Below, one piece after another: positions 37,106 to 47,034 of a stretch of 64,000 nucleotides of DNA (position 1 is its first letter; each line of letters starts with the position of its first letter). Origin of the DNA: Carposina sasakii (Eukaryota; Arthropoda; Insecta; Lepidoptera; Carposinidae); the NCBI GenBank assembly GCA_014607495.2, contig CP053154.1, positions 2,914,001-2,978,000 on the forward strand, written 5' to 3'. The notes under the pieces are model-generated. The model ran no database searches and had not been told where the DNA came from. It worked only from the letters and a program-made list of their open reading frames with translations. The translations under genes were made by a program, and so were the position numbers.

Positions 37106-37252
37106 CACTATGGGTGCGCCCACCACCGGGCCCTACACCCTCCACTGACCCTCGGATCTGATAACTCATAACTGTGAAAACAAGCACTTGGTGGGCGCAC
37201 CCATAGTAATGTTTAAACTTCCGAATTGTAACGCCTAATACAATTTCATTTA
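37106..37252 (+). repeat. Repeat F, minimal fold-back copy
   Basis: A minus-oriented piece starting CACTATGGGTGCGCCCAC (37106) joins at 37190/37191 to a plus-oriented tail starting GTGGGCGCACCCATAGT and ending 'caatttcattta'. The arms pair over 17 nt. It shows the same two outer boundaries as the 22478 element but has lost the interior. Confidence 0.8.
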
Positions 37253-37411
37253 TTTTATTTTATACTGCTAAACTGTCTAGCCTAGCACGCTTCTGAAAAA
37301 TTTGATAAGTTAGGCGCGGGACATATAAAAGACGTTCGGTGCAGACGTGTTGGTTGCGCGACACTGCTCATTACGTTTTCATACAAAATGGGTGGTGCTG
37401 CCGACGAATAT

Positions 37412-37620
37412 ACAGAATGTAACAGAAGCCCAGGAGTATGTTAAGCGAAATACTATTTAGGCCATTATAGAGAAGATATACATAAAGTTGACAGACTTAA
37501 GATCTAGCGTTACAGAATGTGTGGTGCTGCCGATGAATATACGGAATGTATCAGCCTAAAGACATGTTAAGCAGAATGCTATGGAGGCTGCTGCCACTAC
37601 AGAGAAGATGTCCACAAAGA
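37412..37620 (+). repeat. Degenerate E-family ends in tandem
   Basis: 'tacagaatgtaacagaagcc' + 'tatgttaagcgaaatactat' and, 120 bp on, 'tacggaatgtatcagcctaa' + 'catgttaagcagaatgctat' both recall the E left end (acaggatgtaacagaaaggg, tatgttaagcgaaaagctat). Confidence 0.45.
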
Positions 37621-37629
37621 TGTCCACGG

Positions 37630-38055
37630 TTAGATTGAAGCAAAAATACATGTTAATAATAAATAGCATTAGCAAGCAAGAGCAAAGCCTCACACAGTCA
37701 TGTTACGAGGTCGGTGTCAGCAGGCAAATTTGAAGTACCCAGAGTAACTAACTACTTTGGTGACAGAACCCTAAAAAAACGCATACCTTATATACTGAAC
37801 AGTTTGCCTGAAGATAACCGTATTGAACAAGATTATAATGAGTTTAAAAATAAAATAAATAAAAAGGTAATTACTGGATACCTTACCATAGGGACTCACT
37901 GAGGTAACGATGCAAAGTAAATAATTATGTACGTATAAATATGTTAAAAGAGACTCCACTCCTGCAGACAAACTGTTGAAATAGTTTTGCAGGGCATAGA
38001 CGAATCCAAATTTGTACTATACCTCTTTATAATAATAATAAATAAATAAATAAGT
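37630..38055 (+). pseudogene. LINE 3' end: C-terminal RT remnant plus 3' UTR and AATA tail
   Basis: The frame 37714-37902 reads FEVPRVTNYFGDRTLKKRIP and YILNSLPED, resembling the carboxyl terminus of insect non-LTR reverse transcriptases (R-T-L-K-x-R-I-P...LN-x-LP). It stops at 37900 and is followed by a UTR-like stretch and an (AATA)-type tail, 'taataataataaataaataa' (38032-38052). This is a 5'-truncated LINE copy. Confidence 0.6.
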
Positions 38056-38220
38056 TGACAGATTTAAGATCTAGCGTTTTTTTTTTTCAAGATTGTTTGA
38101 ATATTTCTGAATAGTATAAGAATAGTACTATGTAGAAAAAACCAGAAATTGCCCACTACTGATTCTCGCTATTGTAGTAACTCTGTAAGCCATGATCAAC
38201 AAAGGCCACCAGAAAAATGC

Positions 38221-38276
38221 AAATGAACTTCTTTCTTGTTCTTCTTTAATGTTGTATGCCATATTTCTTTTTGTGT
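38221..38276 (+). repeat. Left half of a LINE tail split by the LTR retrotransposon
   Basis: 'gttgtatgccatatttcttt' 'ttgtgt' up to the LTR, resumed as GTGTATGTGCAATAAAGAAT at 47035. The undisrupted version resembles 53221-53345 (ttttttgtatgtgcaataaa). Confidence 0.6.
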
Positions 38277-40049
38277 TGTCGCGTTGTTCAAAATTCCCGC
38301 GACATGGTGCCGTCGTTTTATTTCAAAAACGTTTTGGGCGTTGCCAGTCTAGCCGGAATTTCGTCTTTTTGGCACCAAGATTACCTTTTATGGTAATAAA
38401 ATCTCTAAAATTTACGCCGGGCGGGGATATTAAAATATTAACCAATGGCAAGGCCATTCTAGGCTGAGGTCAATAACCGTGCGGCTCGGTACGTACAAGG
38501 CTGTTGCCTCGATCGCGCGGTCGCCAGCATTACCAAAGTTTGTCTCAGAGGATTAGGAACTATTTTGAAGCCTAAGTTAATTCCTCGTTCCTTACCTATT
38601 ATAAATATTACTTTCTGCTGTTTTGCAATTCAAATAGTCGCCATAGTGCAACTTTATAATTTAATCTGTGATAAGTGTCGCCACTTCGAACTAGGTAAGT
38701 GAGTGAATATATATAGCCATATTTTATCTATTTATTTCGTGTAGCATTTATAGGTGCATTGTAGCTTCGTTAAAATGTTTATACATACTATGCTGTGCTA
38801 AATAGTGTTCTAGTACTTATAATTGGTCTGGATTCTGGATAGCTACTGTATCTCATTAGCTGACCGTGTTACAGCTACCTAATTATAAATTGTAAACTTA
38901 TTTCTAATTCGCTATCCATGAATGCCATTATTTAATTGTTATTTTAGATTTTAGTTAGAATTCACTTAGTACTGCGACGGAATCTAGATTATTTGACTAC
39001 CTCACAATTTTAATATGACCGTTATTTTAGTGGAAGTCTTGATTTAAGTTCATATTTGTGTTTGGCCCTAAATATGAACGTATTTAATTTAAATCAAAGG
39101 TACATAAGAAGGAATTATTATGTAATAATCCGGATTCCAAGGTACCAGCTACGCACCTATAACTACCCTCTTCTATAATATTATTCGAAATTATAGGTAT
39201 ATATTTATTTATTCTGTATTTATATAATCTAATGTATTTTATATTATTGTGTATTATTTATTGTGTTTTTTTTTTCCAACGCCTATTCCGAATATTCAGA
39301 TTGCAAATATTAGTTGTAGTCACCTTCTACCTTTTTATATAATTTTTTATTGCTAGATCTGAATATTCGGATTATTATTTTTTTCCTACTCAGCTCCATT
39401 TATTTTTTTCTTTGTAAATGTCTCTGCCAATCGGATAATATTAATTGTAATTTGTTATTTGTTATTTGGAGACATTACCCGATTGGCAGATTTGGAAAGA
39501 GGCACACCGCCTTACACCGGATCTGTTAAATTCCAGGTTCGGTGGCGATTACGTCCGGATTAGGATTACGTCCGGATTAGGACTTCGTCCGGATTTGGAT
39601 TTTGTTCGGAATTGGATTTCGTTCGGAATTGGATTTCGTTCGGAATTCGAATTCGATTGGATCTCGATTGGATTTCGTTGGAATTGCATTTGGAACATTC
39701 CGAGGATTTGCCAAAAATTACCGAACGGGAATTGACCCGCCGAGCTCACCCACACCTGCCGAGCATTCCGTCGGACTCTTCGCATCGCGGCCTCGGCTGC
39801 TACCGGGGATACGTCTCGCCCGAAGTTACGTGTCTTTTGTTGTAAACAATTTTAATATTTATCAAAGAAACCAGGATTAGTCACCCACGACCTGTTATCG
39901 CGTTCACTTTAATAAATTAGTCTCGTGTTCATAAATTGTTTTTTATTTTAATCACTTAGCTTTACCGTATTTTTTCTTTTGTTTTAAATTCATTAACTGG
40001 ACCTGTCCACTTCTTGCCTGTAATAGGGGAAGAAGGGGACAGCGTTTCA
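38277..40049 (+). repeat. 5' LTR (1773 bp)
   Basis: Begins TGTCGCGTTG and ends GACAGCGTTTCA. It holds two perfect inverted repeats that can form hairpins (39288-39301 with 39357-39370, and 39423-39434 with 39479-39490), a degenerate CGTCCGGATTAGGATT-type tandem array (39549-39690), and AATAAA at about 39910. Open frames inside (39466-39880) are by-products of the array and recur identically in the other LTR; they show no protein domain. Confidence 0.95.
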
Positions 40050-40050
40050 T

Positions 40051-40059
40051 TGGCGCCCA
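40051..40059 (+). promoter_or_regulatory. Primer binding site, tRNA-Lys type
   Basis: TGGCGCCCA starts one base after the 5' LTR. It is complementary to the 3' end of insect tRNA-Lys, including the CCA end, over 9 nt; the match stops after that (CTTG follows). Primer assignment is from family knowledge. Confidence 0.7.
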
Positions 40060-40494
40060 CTTGTTTTATTACATAACATTGATCCTGGTTTCTAGGTGAT
40101 TGGTGAGTCATATTTATTATTTTGTATAATTTTCAGCTTTGTGTATTTTTTTTATTTCATAGCAGTAGTGCTCGCGGCCTGGCACGCCCGGTGAAATACT
40201 GCGACCCAATAGACTCCAACCCCTATTTTGAGGTTGTTGGAAGAAATTGGGTACCCGTTATTTTCACAGGTCCGCATATTATATAAGTATTTTTTTCTTT
40301 ATATATATATATATATTTCTTCTGTTTCACTCACTACCTTTTTCATTTAGCGAGTTATCCAGATATTGCGTTTTTTCAACGGATTTTATTTTTTGTACTA
40401 CCTTCGGGGTGTTTTTTTTTTTTAATTTTTTAAATTTTTTTACATTCTCTTTTTCATATTTTTTAAATTTTAATAAATTTTTTATCAAATCAAG
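40060..40494 (+). other. Retrotransposon 5' leader
   Basis: T-rich, non-coding. The 109-codon frame starting at 40247 is low-complexity Phe-rich and overlaps the true gag start. Confidence 0.6.
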
Positions 40495-41439
40495 ATGTCG
40501 CGGCCTACAACCCCGACATTATATTTGTCACCGAATCCTTCGGCTGGTCCTTCATCACCTACAGTACCTACGGTGAAGGATGAGCCGTGTGTCAAGTGCA
40601 AGGACGTTGCACCTGCTATTACGGTGGTATGCGACCGCAATAATGTATCCGAGCTCCTCAAGCTCAAGTTTAACGGAAAATCTTGTGTTCGGTCTTTCCT
40701 TATGCGACTCGAGGAGTTGCGTAAAGCGCGTGGTGTTGCGGACGACCGTATTTTTAGAATGATGCCTGAACTACTTACTGAAAACGCGTTACACTGGTTC
40801 CGTTCGGTGCGAGATTATATCTCCGATTGGTCGCAGTTAGTAGATTCTATGAAAGAGGAGTTCGATATTCCTAACTACGACTACAAGCTGCTTAAGGAGA
40901 TTAGGGAGCGCACTCAGGGTAGGTCAGAGAGCATGTCGATATACATTGCGATTATGCATGGCATGTTTAGTCGTTTGTCAAAACCTTTTTCGGAAGAGGA
41001 TAAATTGGAAATTTTACTTAATAATATTAGACCTTGCTATTCAAATGTTTTAGCTACATCAACCGAGGTTAATTCAGTTATGCAATTGCGTACCATCTGC
41101 AAGAGGTACGAGACTGTTATGGCTCGTTCGGCGGATTTTATGGAACCGTCGACATCACTATCTTCGAAGGTTGCACCTGAATTTGCCTATGGTTATGACC
41201 AGTCTAACAAGGGTCGTAGTAATTTTAATAATAATAACAATATTAATAAATGTAATGCAATCAATTCATTGGGTTCCTCAAGAAAATTAAAATGTTTTAA
41301 ATGCGGTTTAGACGGGTTTTCTATTTTAAATTGTCCTACTTGTGCAAAGACATTAGTATGCAGGGTATGTGGCGAAAAGGGTGTCGCCATTAGTAATTGT
41401 CCTAAATGTAAGGGTGTTGCGTCACAGTCAAAAAACTAG
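40495..41439 (+). CDS. gag: Retrotransposon Gag
   Basis: A 314-aa structural protein that should form the intracellular particle and bind element RNA. The start ATG at 40495 has A at -3. Residues about 65-205 match the retrotransposon Gag capsid-like domain (ALHWFRSVRD, then the ERTQGRSESMSIYI block). An Asn-rich linker precedes the nucleic-acid-binding tail. That tail has two CCHC-like knuckles (C267-x2-C270-x4-F275-x4-C280 and C289-x2-C292-x4-V297-x4-C302), each followed by x2-C. The His expected in each is replaced, by Phe and Val. The frame ends TAG at 41437-41439, preceded by a slippery heptamer that leads into pol. No stops or shifts, so Gag looks intact. Confidence 0.9.
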   Translation: MSRPTTPTLYLSPNPSAGPSSPTVPTVKDEPCVKCKDVAPAITVVCDRNNVSELLKLKFNGKSCVRSFLMRLEELRKARGVADDRIFRMMPELLTENALHWFRSVRDYISDWSQLVDSMKEEFDIPNYDYKLLKEIRERTQGRSESMSIYIAIMHGMFSRLSKPFSEEDKLEILLNNIRPCYSNVLATSTEVNSVMQLRTICKRYETVMARSADFMEPSTSLSSKVAPEFAYGYDQSNKGRSNFNNNNNINKCNAINSLGSSRKLKCFKCGLDGFSILNCPTCAKTLVCRVCGEKGVAISNCPKCKGVASQSKN

Positions 41440-43388
41440 TCGACGATAGTGCGTCGCCCAGTCCACCTAAGTTTGATCGCGAGGAATGGTCAAACTGGCT
41501 AAGTACAATACGTAATTTTTTCCAGTCTTATAGGGTGGCCACTATCTTTAATAAAATTCCTGTTGGTGACGTTCGTCCTTATGTTAAGGTTGGATTTGAA
41601 GGCTATCCTGATATAGAGCTTCAGGGTCTATTAGATTCAGGTTCAGCAATCACCATTTTAGGTGATAACTTTCATAATGTTTTTGTTAATAGAGGTCTTA
41701 ACATTAAGACCGCCGATAATATTTTTGTAACTGCGGCTGGTGGCCAGCGCATGTATTCGTTAGGTTATTTAGATTTAAATTTTATTTTTGAAGGTTCTAC
41801 TCATTGTCTTAGGGCTTTCATTATTCCACAAGTGGATTCACCACTTATTCTAGGTGTAGACTTTTGGTCTACATTCTCTATTTGTCCTAAATACTTACCT
41901 AAAATTAATTTTACTACTTTTAATAAATTTCAATTCTCTACCATATCGCATTTAGATATGGAAGCTACTCATCTGCAGCCGTATGATTCATTATCTCAAG
42001 TCGAGAAAGAGTTAGCAGATAATGTCACTAACCAATTTCTTCAAATTTCTGAGTCATGTAAAGGTTTAGGTAGAACTAATATTGTTACCCACTGTATAGA
42101 TACAGGCGACGCCGAGCCAATCAGACAGCGGTGTTACCGTCTATCGCCGGAGAAGCAGAGGATAGTCGCAGAACAGGTTGACGAGATGTTACGTTTGAAG
42201 GTCATATCACCTGGCGAGAGTCCTTGGTCTTCCCCGGTGCTAGTCGTTGGAAAAAAGGATGGCAAGCCTCGTTTTTGTCTGGACAGTCGTAAATTAAATT
42301 CGTTAACTAAGAAGGATGCTTATAGTTTACCTTACATCTCCGAAATTCTTGATAACCTTAGAGACGCTAGATATTTGAGTTCTATTGATTTATCTAAAGC
42401 ATTTTGGCAGGTTCCGTTACGCGCTGCAGATCGAGAAAAAACTTCTTTTTATGTTCCTGGTAGAGGGACTTTTCAATTTAATGTTATGCCTTTTGGGCTT
42501 ACTTACGCACCAGCAACCCAACAGAGGCTGGTGGATACGTTATTTGGTCCAAAATTCGAGCAAAGGGTTTTTTGTTATTTAGATGACATAATTGTTGTTA
42601 GCGGCACTTTTGAGGAACATGTTTCCTTACTTCTGAGGGTTCTTAAAAAGCTTACCGGGGCTAATTTAACTGTTAATTATGAAAAATGTCAATTCTTTCG
42701 TGACAGTTTGAAGTATCTAGGTTACGTTATAGATGCGAGAGGTCTTCGTACTGATCCAGAAAAGGTTGAGGCTATATTGCAGTTCGCTACGCCTACATCA
42801 AAAAAGGAGGTGAAGCGATTTTTAGGTACAGCTTCGTGGTATCGTCGTTTCATACCTCAATTCAGCACCATTGCTGGTCCATTAAATGCCTTAACGTCAT
42901 CAAGGAAAAATGCACCACCTTTCAAGTGGACCGAGGAAGCTGAAAATTCGTTTCAGAAGTTAAAAAGTTGTTTAGGGAGTACTCCCATACTTAGTTGTCC
43001 AAAATTTGAATTACCATTTCAGGTTCAAACTGATGCCAGTAATTATGGTATAGGCGGCATGTTGACCCAAATGGTAGATGGTATTGAACGTCCAATCGCT
43101 TTCATGAGCAGATCACTGTCGGGTGCTGAACGCAATTACAGCGTTACAGAACGAGAAGCACTTGCAGTACTTGTGGCTTTGGAGCATTGGCGATGCTATA
43201 TTGAGAACGGGAAAACATTCACCGTCATCACTGATCATTCAGCGTTGAAGTGGTTTTTGTCCTTATCAAATCCTACAGGTCGCTTGGCTCGTTGGGGGTT
43301 AGATTGTCAGGATTTGATTTCGTCATTGTTCATCGTAAGGGCAAAGATAACGTCATTCCGGATGCCTTGTCCCGTGCACCTCAGTTAG
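41412..43388 (+). CDS. pol: Pol part 1: protease, reverse transcriptase, RNase H
   Basis: The frame is open from 41412, overlapping gag by 28 nt, and has no ATG of its own near the start, as expected for a frameshift product. The aspartic protease motif LLDSGSA has its Asp codon at 41634. RT: LDSRKLN, IDLSKAFWQVPL, and the catalytic YLDD at 42576-42587. RNase H: TDASNYGIGG (Asp at 43032) and ITDHSALKWFL (Asp at 43233). It would copy element RNA to DNA and degrade the RNA strand in the particle. From about 43301 the frame reads out of register (LDCQDLISS...) to a stop at 43386-43388. The biologically expected continuation is in the -1 frame. This is either a 1-nt loss in the GGGGG run at 43294-43298 or an assembly error. 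Confidence 0.9.
   Translation, partial: GCCVTVKKLVDDSASPSPPKFDREEWSNWLSTIRNFFQSYRVATIFNKIPVGDVRPYVKVGFEGYPDIELQGLLDSGSAITILGDNFHNVFVNRGLNIKTADNIFVTAAGGQRMYSLGYLDLNFIFEGSTHCLRAFIIPQVDSPLILGVDFWSTFSICPKYLPKINFTTFNKFQFSTISHLDMEATHLQPYDSLSQVEKELADNVTNQFLQISESCKGLGRTNIVTHCIDTGDAEPIRQRCYRLSPEKQRIVAEQVDEMLRLKVISPGESPWSSPVLVVGKKDGKPRFCLDSRKLNSLTKKDAYSLPYISEILDNLRDARYLSSIDLSKAFWQVPLRAADREKTSFYVPGRGTFQFNVMPFGLTYAPATQQRLVDTLFGPKFEQRVFCYLDDIIVVSGTFEEHVSLLLRVLKKLTGANLTVNYEKCQFFRDSLKYLGYVIDARGLRTDPEKVEAILQFATPTSKKEVKRFLGTASWYRRFIPQFSTIAGPLNALTSSRKNAPPFKWTEEAENSFQKLKSCLGSTPILSCPKFELPFQVQTDASNYGIGGMLTQMVDGIERPIAFMSRSLSGAERNYSVTEREALAVLVALEHWRCYIENGKTFTVITDHSALKWFLSLSNPTGRLARWGLDCQDLISSLFIVRAKITSFRMPCPVHLS
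41430..41436 (+). promoter_or_regulatory. -1 ribosomal frameshift heptamer between gag and pol
   Basis: A-AAA-AAC in the gag frame (last base of TCA, then AAA AAC) directly before the TAG stop. The pol frame is -1 relative to gag and is open from 41412, so a single -1 slip here yields Gag-Pol. The X-XXY-YYZ rule is met exactly. Confidence 0.8.
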
Positions 43389-44665
43389 CTGCTATTTCTG
43401 TAAAACCTATAGTGCCACCCGTTACGACCGACGAGTGGTATCTTAATATTTTTAATGGTTGCTTAAATTCTCCTTCTAGTTTTCCTAATTACAATATCCG
43501 TGATGGAAAGTTGTATCGTTATATGTGTAGTAATAATGCTTTGGTCTCTGAATTTGAATGGAAAGAAGTCATTTATCAGGAGGAAAGGGCAAATATTTTA
43601 AAGTCTAATCACTCAGAACCGACTTGTGCTCACTTCGGGATTTTCAAAACATACAAAAGACTTTGTCTAAGATACTACTGGCCTGGTATGTATAAAGATA
43701 CCGTTACCTTCTGTGCTGGGTGTGACGTCTGTTTAGCATATAAGGCGCCATCACACAACACGCTGGGTCTCATGGGCAAGGCTAAAGAGTGTATTCGTCC
43801 TTTCCAAATGATATCTATCGATTTAGTAGGTCCGTTACCGGTTTCCCGAAAACAGCATTCTTACCTTTTTGTAGTATGTTGTTGTTTTTCTAAGTATAGT
43901 ATTTTGTTTCCATTAAGGCGCGCAACAGCTGCAGCTGTAACGAAGTGTCTTGAAGATGGAGTTTTTCTAGTACACGGAGTGCCGCAGTATATTGTGTTAG
44001 ATAATGGTTGTCAGTTTATCAGTAAGGAATTGAATAATATGTTTCTTAAATATAAAGTTCCTAATATTAATTTTACTCCAAAGTATACCCCACAGGTTAA
44101 TACCGTTGAACGTTATAACAAAACCATTGTCACAGCTATATCATCTTATATCAACGATGATCATCGCACATGGGATGTCCATCTCCCTAAAATTCAATTC
44201 GCACTTAATAATTCAGTCAATGAATCAACTAAGTATACGCCGTCTTTTCTAGTCTATGGCAGAGAATTGGTTTCCTGCGGATCGTTTTATGAGTCTGCAT
44301 CGGATGTAAATCCAAATGATGTAATTTTCAGGCCTCGCGATGAATATGTTGAGAATATAGGCGAGTTATCGAAGATCTTTAACGACGTTCAGTTGGCGTT
44401 ATTCCACAGCCACGAAAAGAATGCGAGGCGTTACAATTTGCGTAGGAAACAAGCAGTGTACAATGTGGGTGATATAGTTTGGAAACGTACTTATTTCTTA
44501 AGCGATAAAGGTGCTAATTTTGCTAAGAAATTAGCTCCTAAATTTCAAAAGTGTAAGATAATCGCTAAGAAATCTTCACTTGTGTTTACTTTACAAGATA
44601 TGTCTGGGAAGAGTATTGGGGATTGGCATATTAAAGATTTTAGATTGTCTAATAATTCTATATAA
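43301..44665 (+). CDS. pol: Pol part 2: end of RNase H tether and integrase
   Basis: The frame is open from 43250; homology to Pol resumes at 43301 (RLSGFDFVIVHRKG, then PDALSRA). Integrase: the zinc-binding HHCC domain has His codons at 43610 and 43631 and Cys codons at 43712 and 43721, within WPGMYKDTVTFCAGCDVC. The catalytic core has Asp at 43820 (SIDLVGP), Asp at 44000 (VLDNG) and Glu at 44108 (TVERYN), giving D-x59-D-x35-E, the canonical D,D(35)E spacing. The C-terminal region (VGDIVWKRTYFLSDKG, then LAPKFQKCKII) is the usual basic tail; no chromodomain was recognised. It inserts element DNA into the host genome. It has no ATG of its own and needs the upstream frame. Apart from the frame break it looks intact. 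Confidence 0.9.
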   Translation, partial: RLSGFDFVIVHRKGKDNVIPDALSRAPQLAAISVKPIVPPVTTDEWYLNIFNGCLNSPSSFPNYNIRDGKLYRYMCSNNALVSEFEWKEVIYQEERANILKSNHSEPTCAHFGIFKTYKRLCLRYYWPGMYKDTVTFCAGCDVCLAYKAPSHNTLGLMGKAKECIRPFQMISIDLVGPLPVSRKQHSYLFVVCCCFSKYSILFPLRRATAAAVTKCLEDGVFLVHGVPQYIVLDNGCQFISKELNNMFLKYKVPNINFTPKYTPQVNTVERYNKTIVTAISSYINDDHRTWDVHLPKIQFALNNSVNESTKYTPSFLVYGRELVSCGSFYESASDVNPNDVIFRPRDEYVENIGELSKIFNDVQLALFHSHEKNARRYNLRRKQAVYNVGDIVWKRTYFLSDKGANFAKKLAPKFQKCKIIAKKSSLVFTLQDMSGKSIGDWHIKDFRLSNNSI

Positions 44666-45249
44666 TTTTTCATTTATAATTTTTTCTTTATTATTACTTT
44701 CTTGCTTTCATTTCTTAATAGGTTTAGCGTGATTTTGGAATTTTATTCGAGAGTAATTAGATTGGCAGCGAGTTCGAGATCAATGGTGGTTGTCGAGGAT
44801 TTGGTATTTTAGGAAGGTCAACCCAAAGCCTTATCACTCAAGCGGATGATGACTTGTTAAATAAGCCATTTTTTTTCTTCATACCTTAATTTTCTTTTAA
44901 TTAAGGCCTCATCAAACGCAGCAGGGCGGTTAGTGACCCTGCACCTAACTAATATATTTAATCTTCTGGGCATCGCTATATTGTTCTCGAATCTTATCGT
45001 TAAGGACAAAATTTCGTTCTAGGATCACTTGTCAAGAGTCAGCCTAATAATATTCTAGTTCTGATCTCTATTGTGTCAGAGTAAGTGTGATTGCAATTTC
45101 AGCAACTCCCACATAGTATGAATATGATGTATGATTGATGATGGTATGTATGGATCGTATGTATGTTGATGAGTGTTTCCGAGGTTTTTTTTAACTCCTT
45201 CGTCCTTGGCGGTTTTATCGTCGTCTTCTACGCCTAAAAACCTTTCTGT
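44666..45249 (+). other. Retrotransposon 3' untranslated region
   Basis: No env-like frame: there is no long ORF, signal peptide or membrane segment. The short frame 45173-45382 runs into the LTR and is not a gene. Confidence 0.7.
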
Positions 45250-45262
45250 CGAGGGGGGGCAA
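45250..45262 (+). promoter_or_regulatory. Polypurine tract
   Basis: GAGGGGGGG (45251-45259) followed by CAA directly before the 3' LTR. The expected plus-strand primer site. Confidence 0.7.
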
Positions 45263-47034
45263 TGTCGCGTTGTTCAAAATTCCCGCGACATGGTGCCGTC
45301 GTTTTATTTCAAAAACGTTTTGGGCGTTGCCAGTCTAGCCGGAATTTCGTCTTTTTGGCACCAAGATTACCTTTTATGGTAATAAAATCTCTAAAATTTA
45401 CGCCGGGCGGGGATATTAAAATATTAACCAATGGCAAGGCCATTCTAGGCTGAGGTCAATAACCGTGCGGCTCGGTACGTACAAGGCTGTTGCCTCGATC
45501 GCGCGGTCGCCAGCATTACCAAAGTTTGTCTCAGAGGATTAGGAACTATTTTGAAGCCTAAGTTAATTCCTCGTTCCTTACCTATTATAAATATTACTTT
45601 CTGCTGTTTTGCAATTCAAATAGTCGCCATAGTGCAACTTTATAATTTAATCTGTGATAAGTGTCGCCACTTCGAACTAGGTAAGTGAGTGAATATATAT
45701 AGCCATATTTTATCTATTTATTTCGTGTAGCATTTATAGGTGCGTTGTAGCTTCGTTAAAATGTTTATACATACTATGCTGTGCTAAATAGTGTTCTAGT
45801 ACTTATAATTGGTCTGGATTCTGGATAGCTACTGTATCTCATTAGCTGACCGTGTTACAGCTACCTAATTATAAATTGTAAACTTATTTCTAATTCGCTA
45901 TCCATGAATGCCATTATTTAATTGTTATTTTAGATTTTAGTTAGAATTCACTTAGTACTGCGACGGAATCTAGATTATTTGACTACCTCACAATTTTAAT
46001 ATGACCGTTATTTTAGTGGAAGTCTTGATTTAAGTTCATATTTGTGTTTGGCCCTAAATATGAACGTATTTAATTTAAATCAAAGGTACATAAGAAGGAA
46101 TTATTATGTAATAATCCGGATTCCAAGGTACCAGCTACGCACCTATAACTACCCTCTTCTATAATATTATTCGAAATTATAGGTATATATTTATTTATTC
46201 TGTATTTATATAATCTAATGTATTTTATATTATTGTGTATTATTTATTGTGTTTTTTTTTCCAACGCCTATTCCGAATATTCAGATTGCAAATATTAGTT
46301 GTAGTCACCTTCTACCTTTTTATATAATTTTTTATTGCTAGATCTGAATATTCGGATTATTATTTTTTTCCTACTCAGCTCCATTTATTTTTTTCTTTGT
46401 AAATGTCTCTGCCAATCGGATAATATTAATTGTAATTTGTTATTTGTTATTTGGAGACATTACCCGATTGGCAGATTTGGAAAGAGGCACACCGCCTTAC
46501 ACCGGATCTGTTAAATTCCAGGTTCGGTGGCGATTACGTCCGGATTAGGATTACGTCCGGATTAGGACTTCGTCCGGATTTGGATTTTGTTCGGAATTGG
46601 ATTTCGTTCGGAATTGGATTTCGTTCGGAATTCGAATTCGATTGGATCTCGATTGGATTTCGTTGGAATTGCATTTGGAACATTCCGAGGATTTGCCAAA
46701 AATTACCGAACGGGAATTGACCCGCCGAGCTCACCCACACCTGCCGAGCATTCCGTCGGACTCTTCGCATCGCGGCCTCGGCTGCTACCGGGGATACGTC
46801 TCGCCCGAAGTTACGTGTCTTTTGTTGTAAACAATTTTAATATTTATCAAAGAAACCAGGATTAGTCACCCACGACCTGTTATCGCGTTCACTTTAATAA
46901 ATTAGTCTCGTGTTCATAAATTGTTTTTTATTTTAATCACTTAGCTTTACCGTATTTTTTCTTTTGTTTTAAATTCATTAACTGGACCTGTCCACTTCTT
47001 GCCTGTAATAGGGGAAGAAGGGGACAGCGTTTCA
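45263..47034 (+). repeat. 3' LTR (1772 bp)
   Basis: Matches the 5' LTR except 45744 (G for A) and nine instead of ten T near 46252-46260. Contains the same hairpins (46273-46286/46342-46355 and 46408-46419/46464-46475) and tandem array (46534-46675). Confidence 0.95.

Larger units (their letters stand above)
38277..47034 (+). mobile_element. Ty3/gypsy-type LTR retrotransposon, full length, no env
   Basis: An 8758-bp element with LTRs 38277-40049 and 45263-47034, both TG...CA. The 4-bp duplication GTGT flanks it (38273-38276 and 47035-47038). Order: LTR, PBS, leader, gag, protease-RT-RNase H, integrase, 597-nt untranslated region, polypurine tract, LTR. Integrase follows RNase H, which defines the Ty3/gypsy order. 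There is no third ORF for an envelope. By eye the LTRs differ by one substitution (38758 A versus 45744 G) and one T in a poly-T run, so insertion was recent. Pol has one frame break. Confidence 0.95.

Noticed and set aside
39466..39880. Overlapping 77-92-codon frames in the 5' LTR (and again at 46451-46865)
   Set aside because: Product of the CGTCCGGATT-type tandem array in each LTR; all three phases and both strands are open and no domain is present.
40247..40576. 109-codon Phe-rich frame
   Set aside because: T-rich leader of the retrotransposon; overlaps the real gag start in another frame.
45173..45453. Possible third ORF (env) of the LTR element
   Set aside because: Short, runs across the polypurine tract into the LTR, and has no signal peptide or membrane segment.
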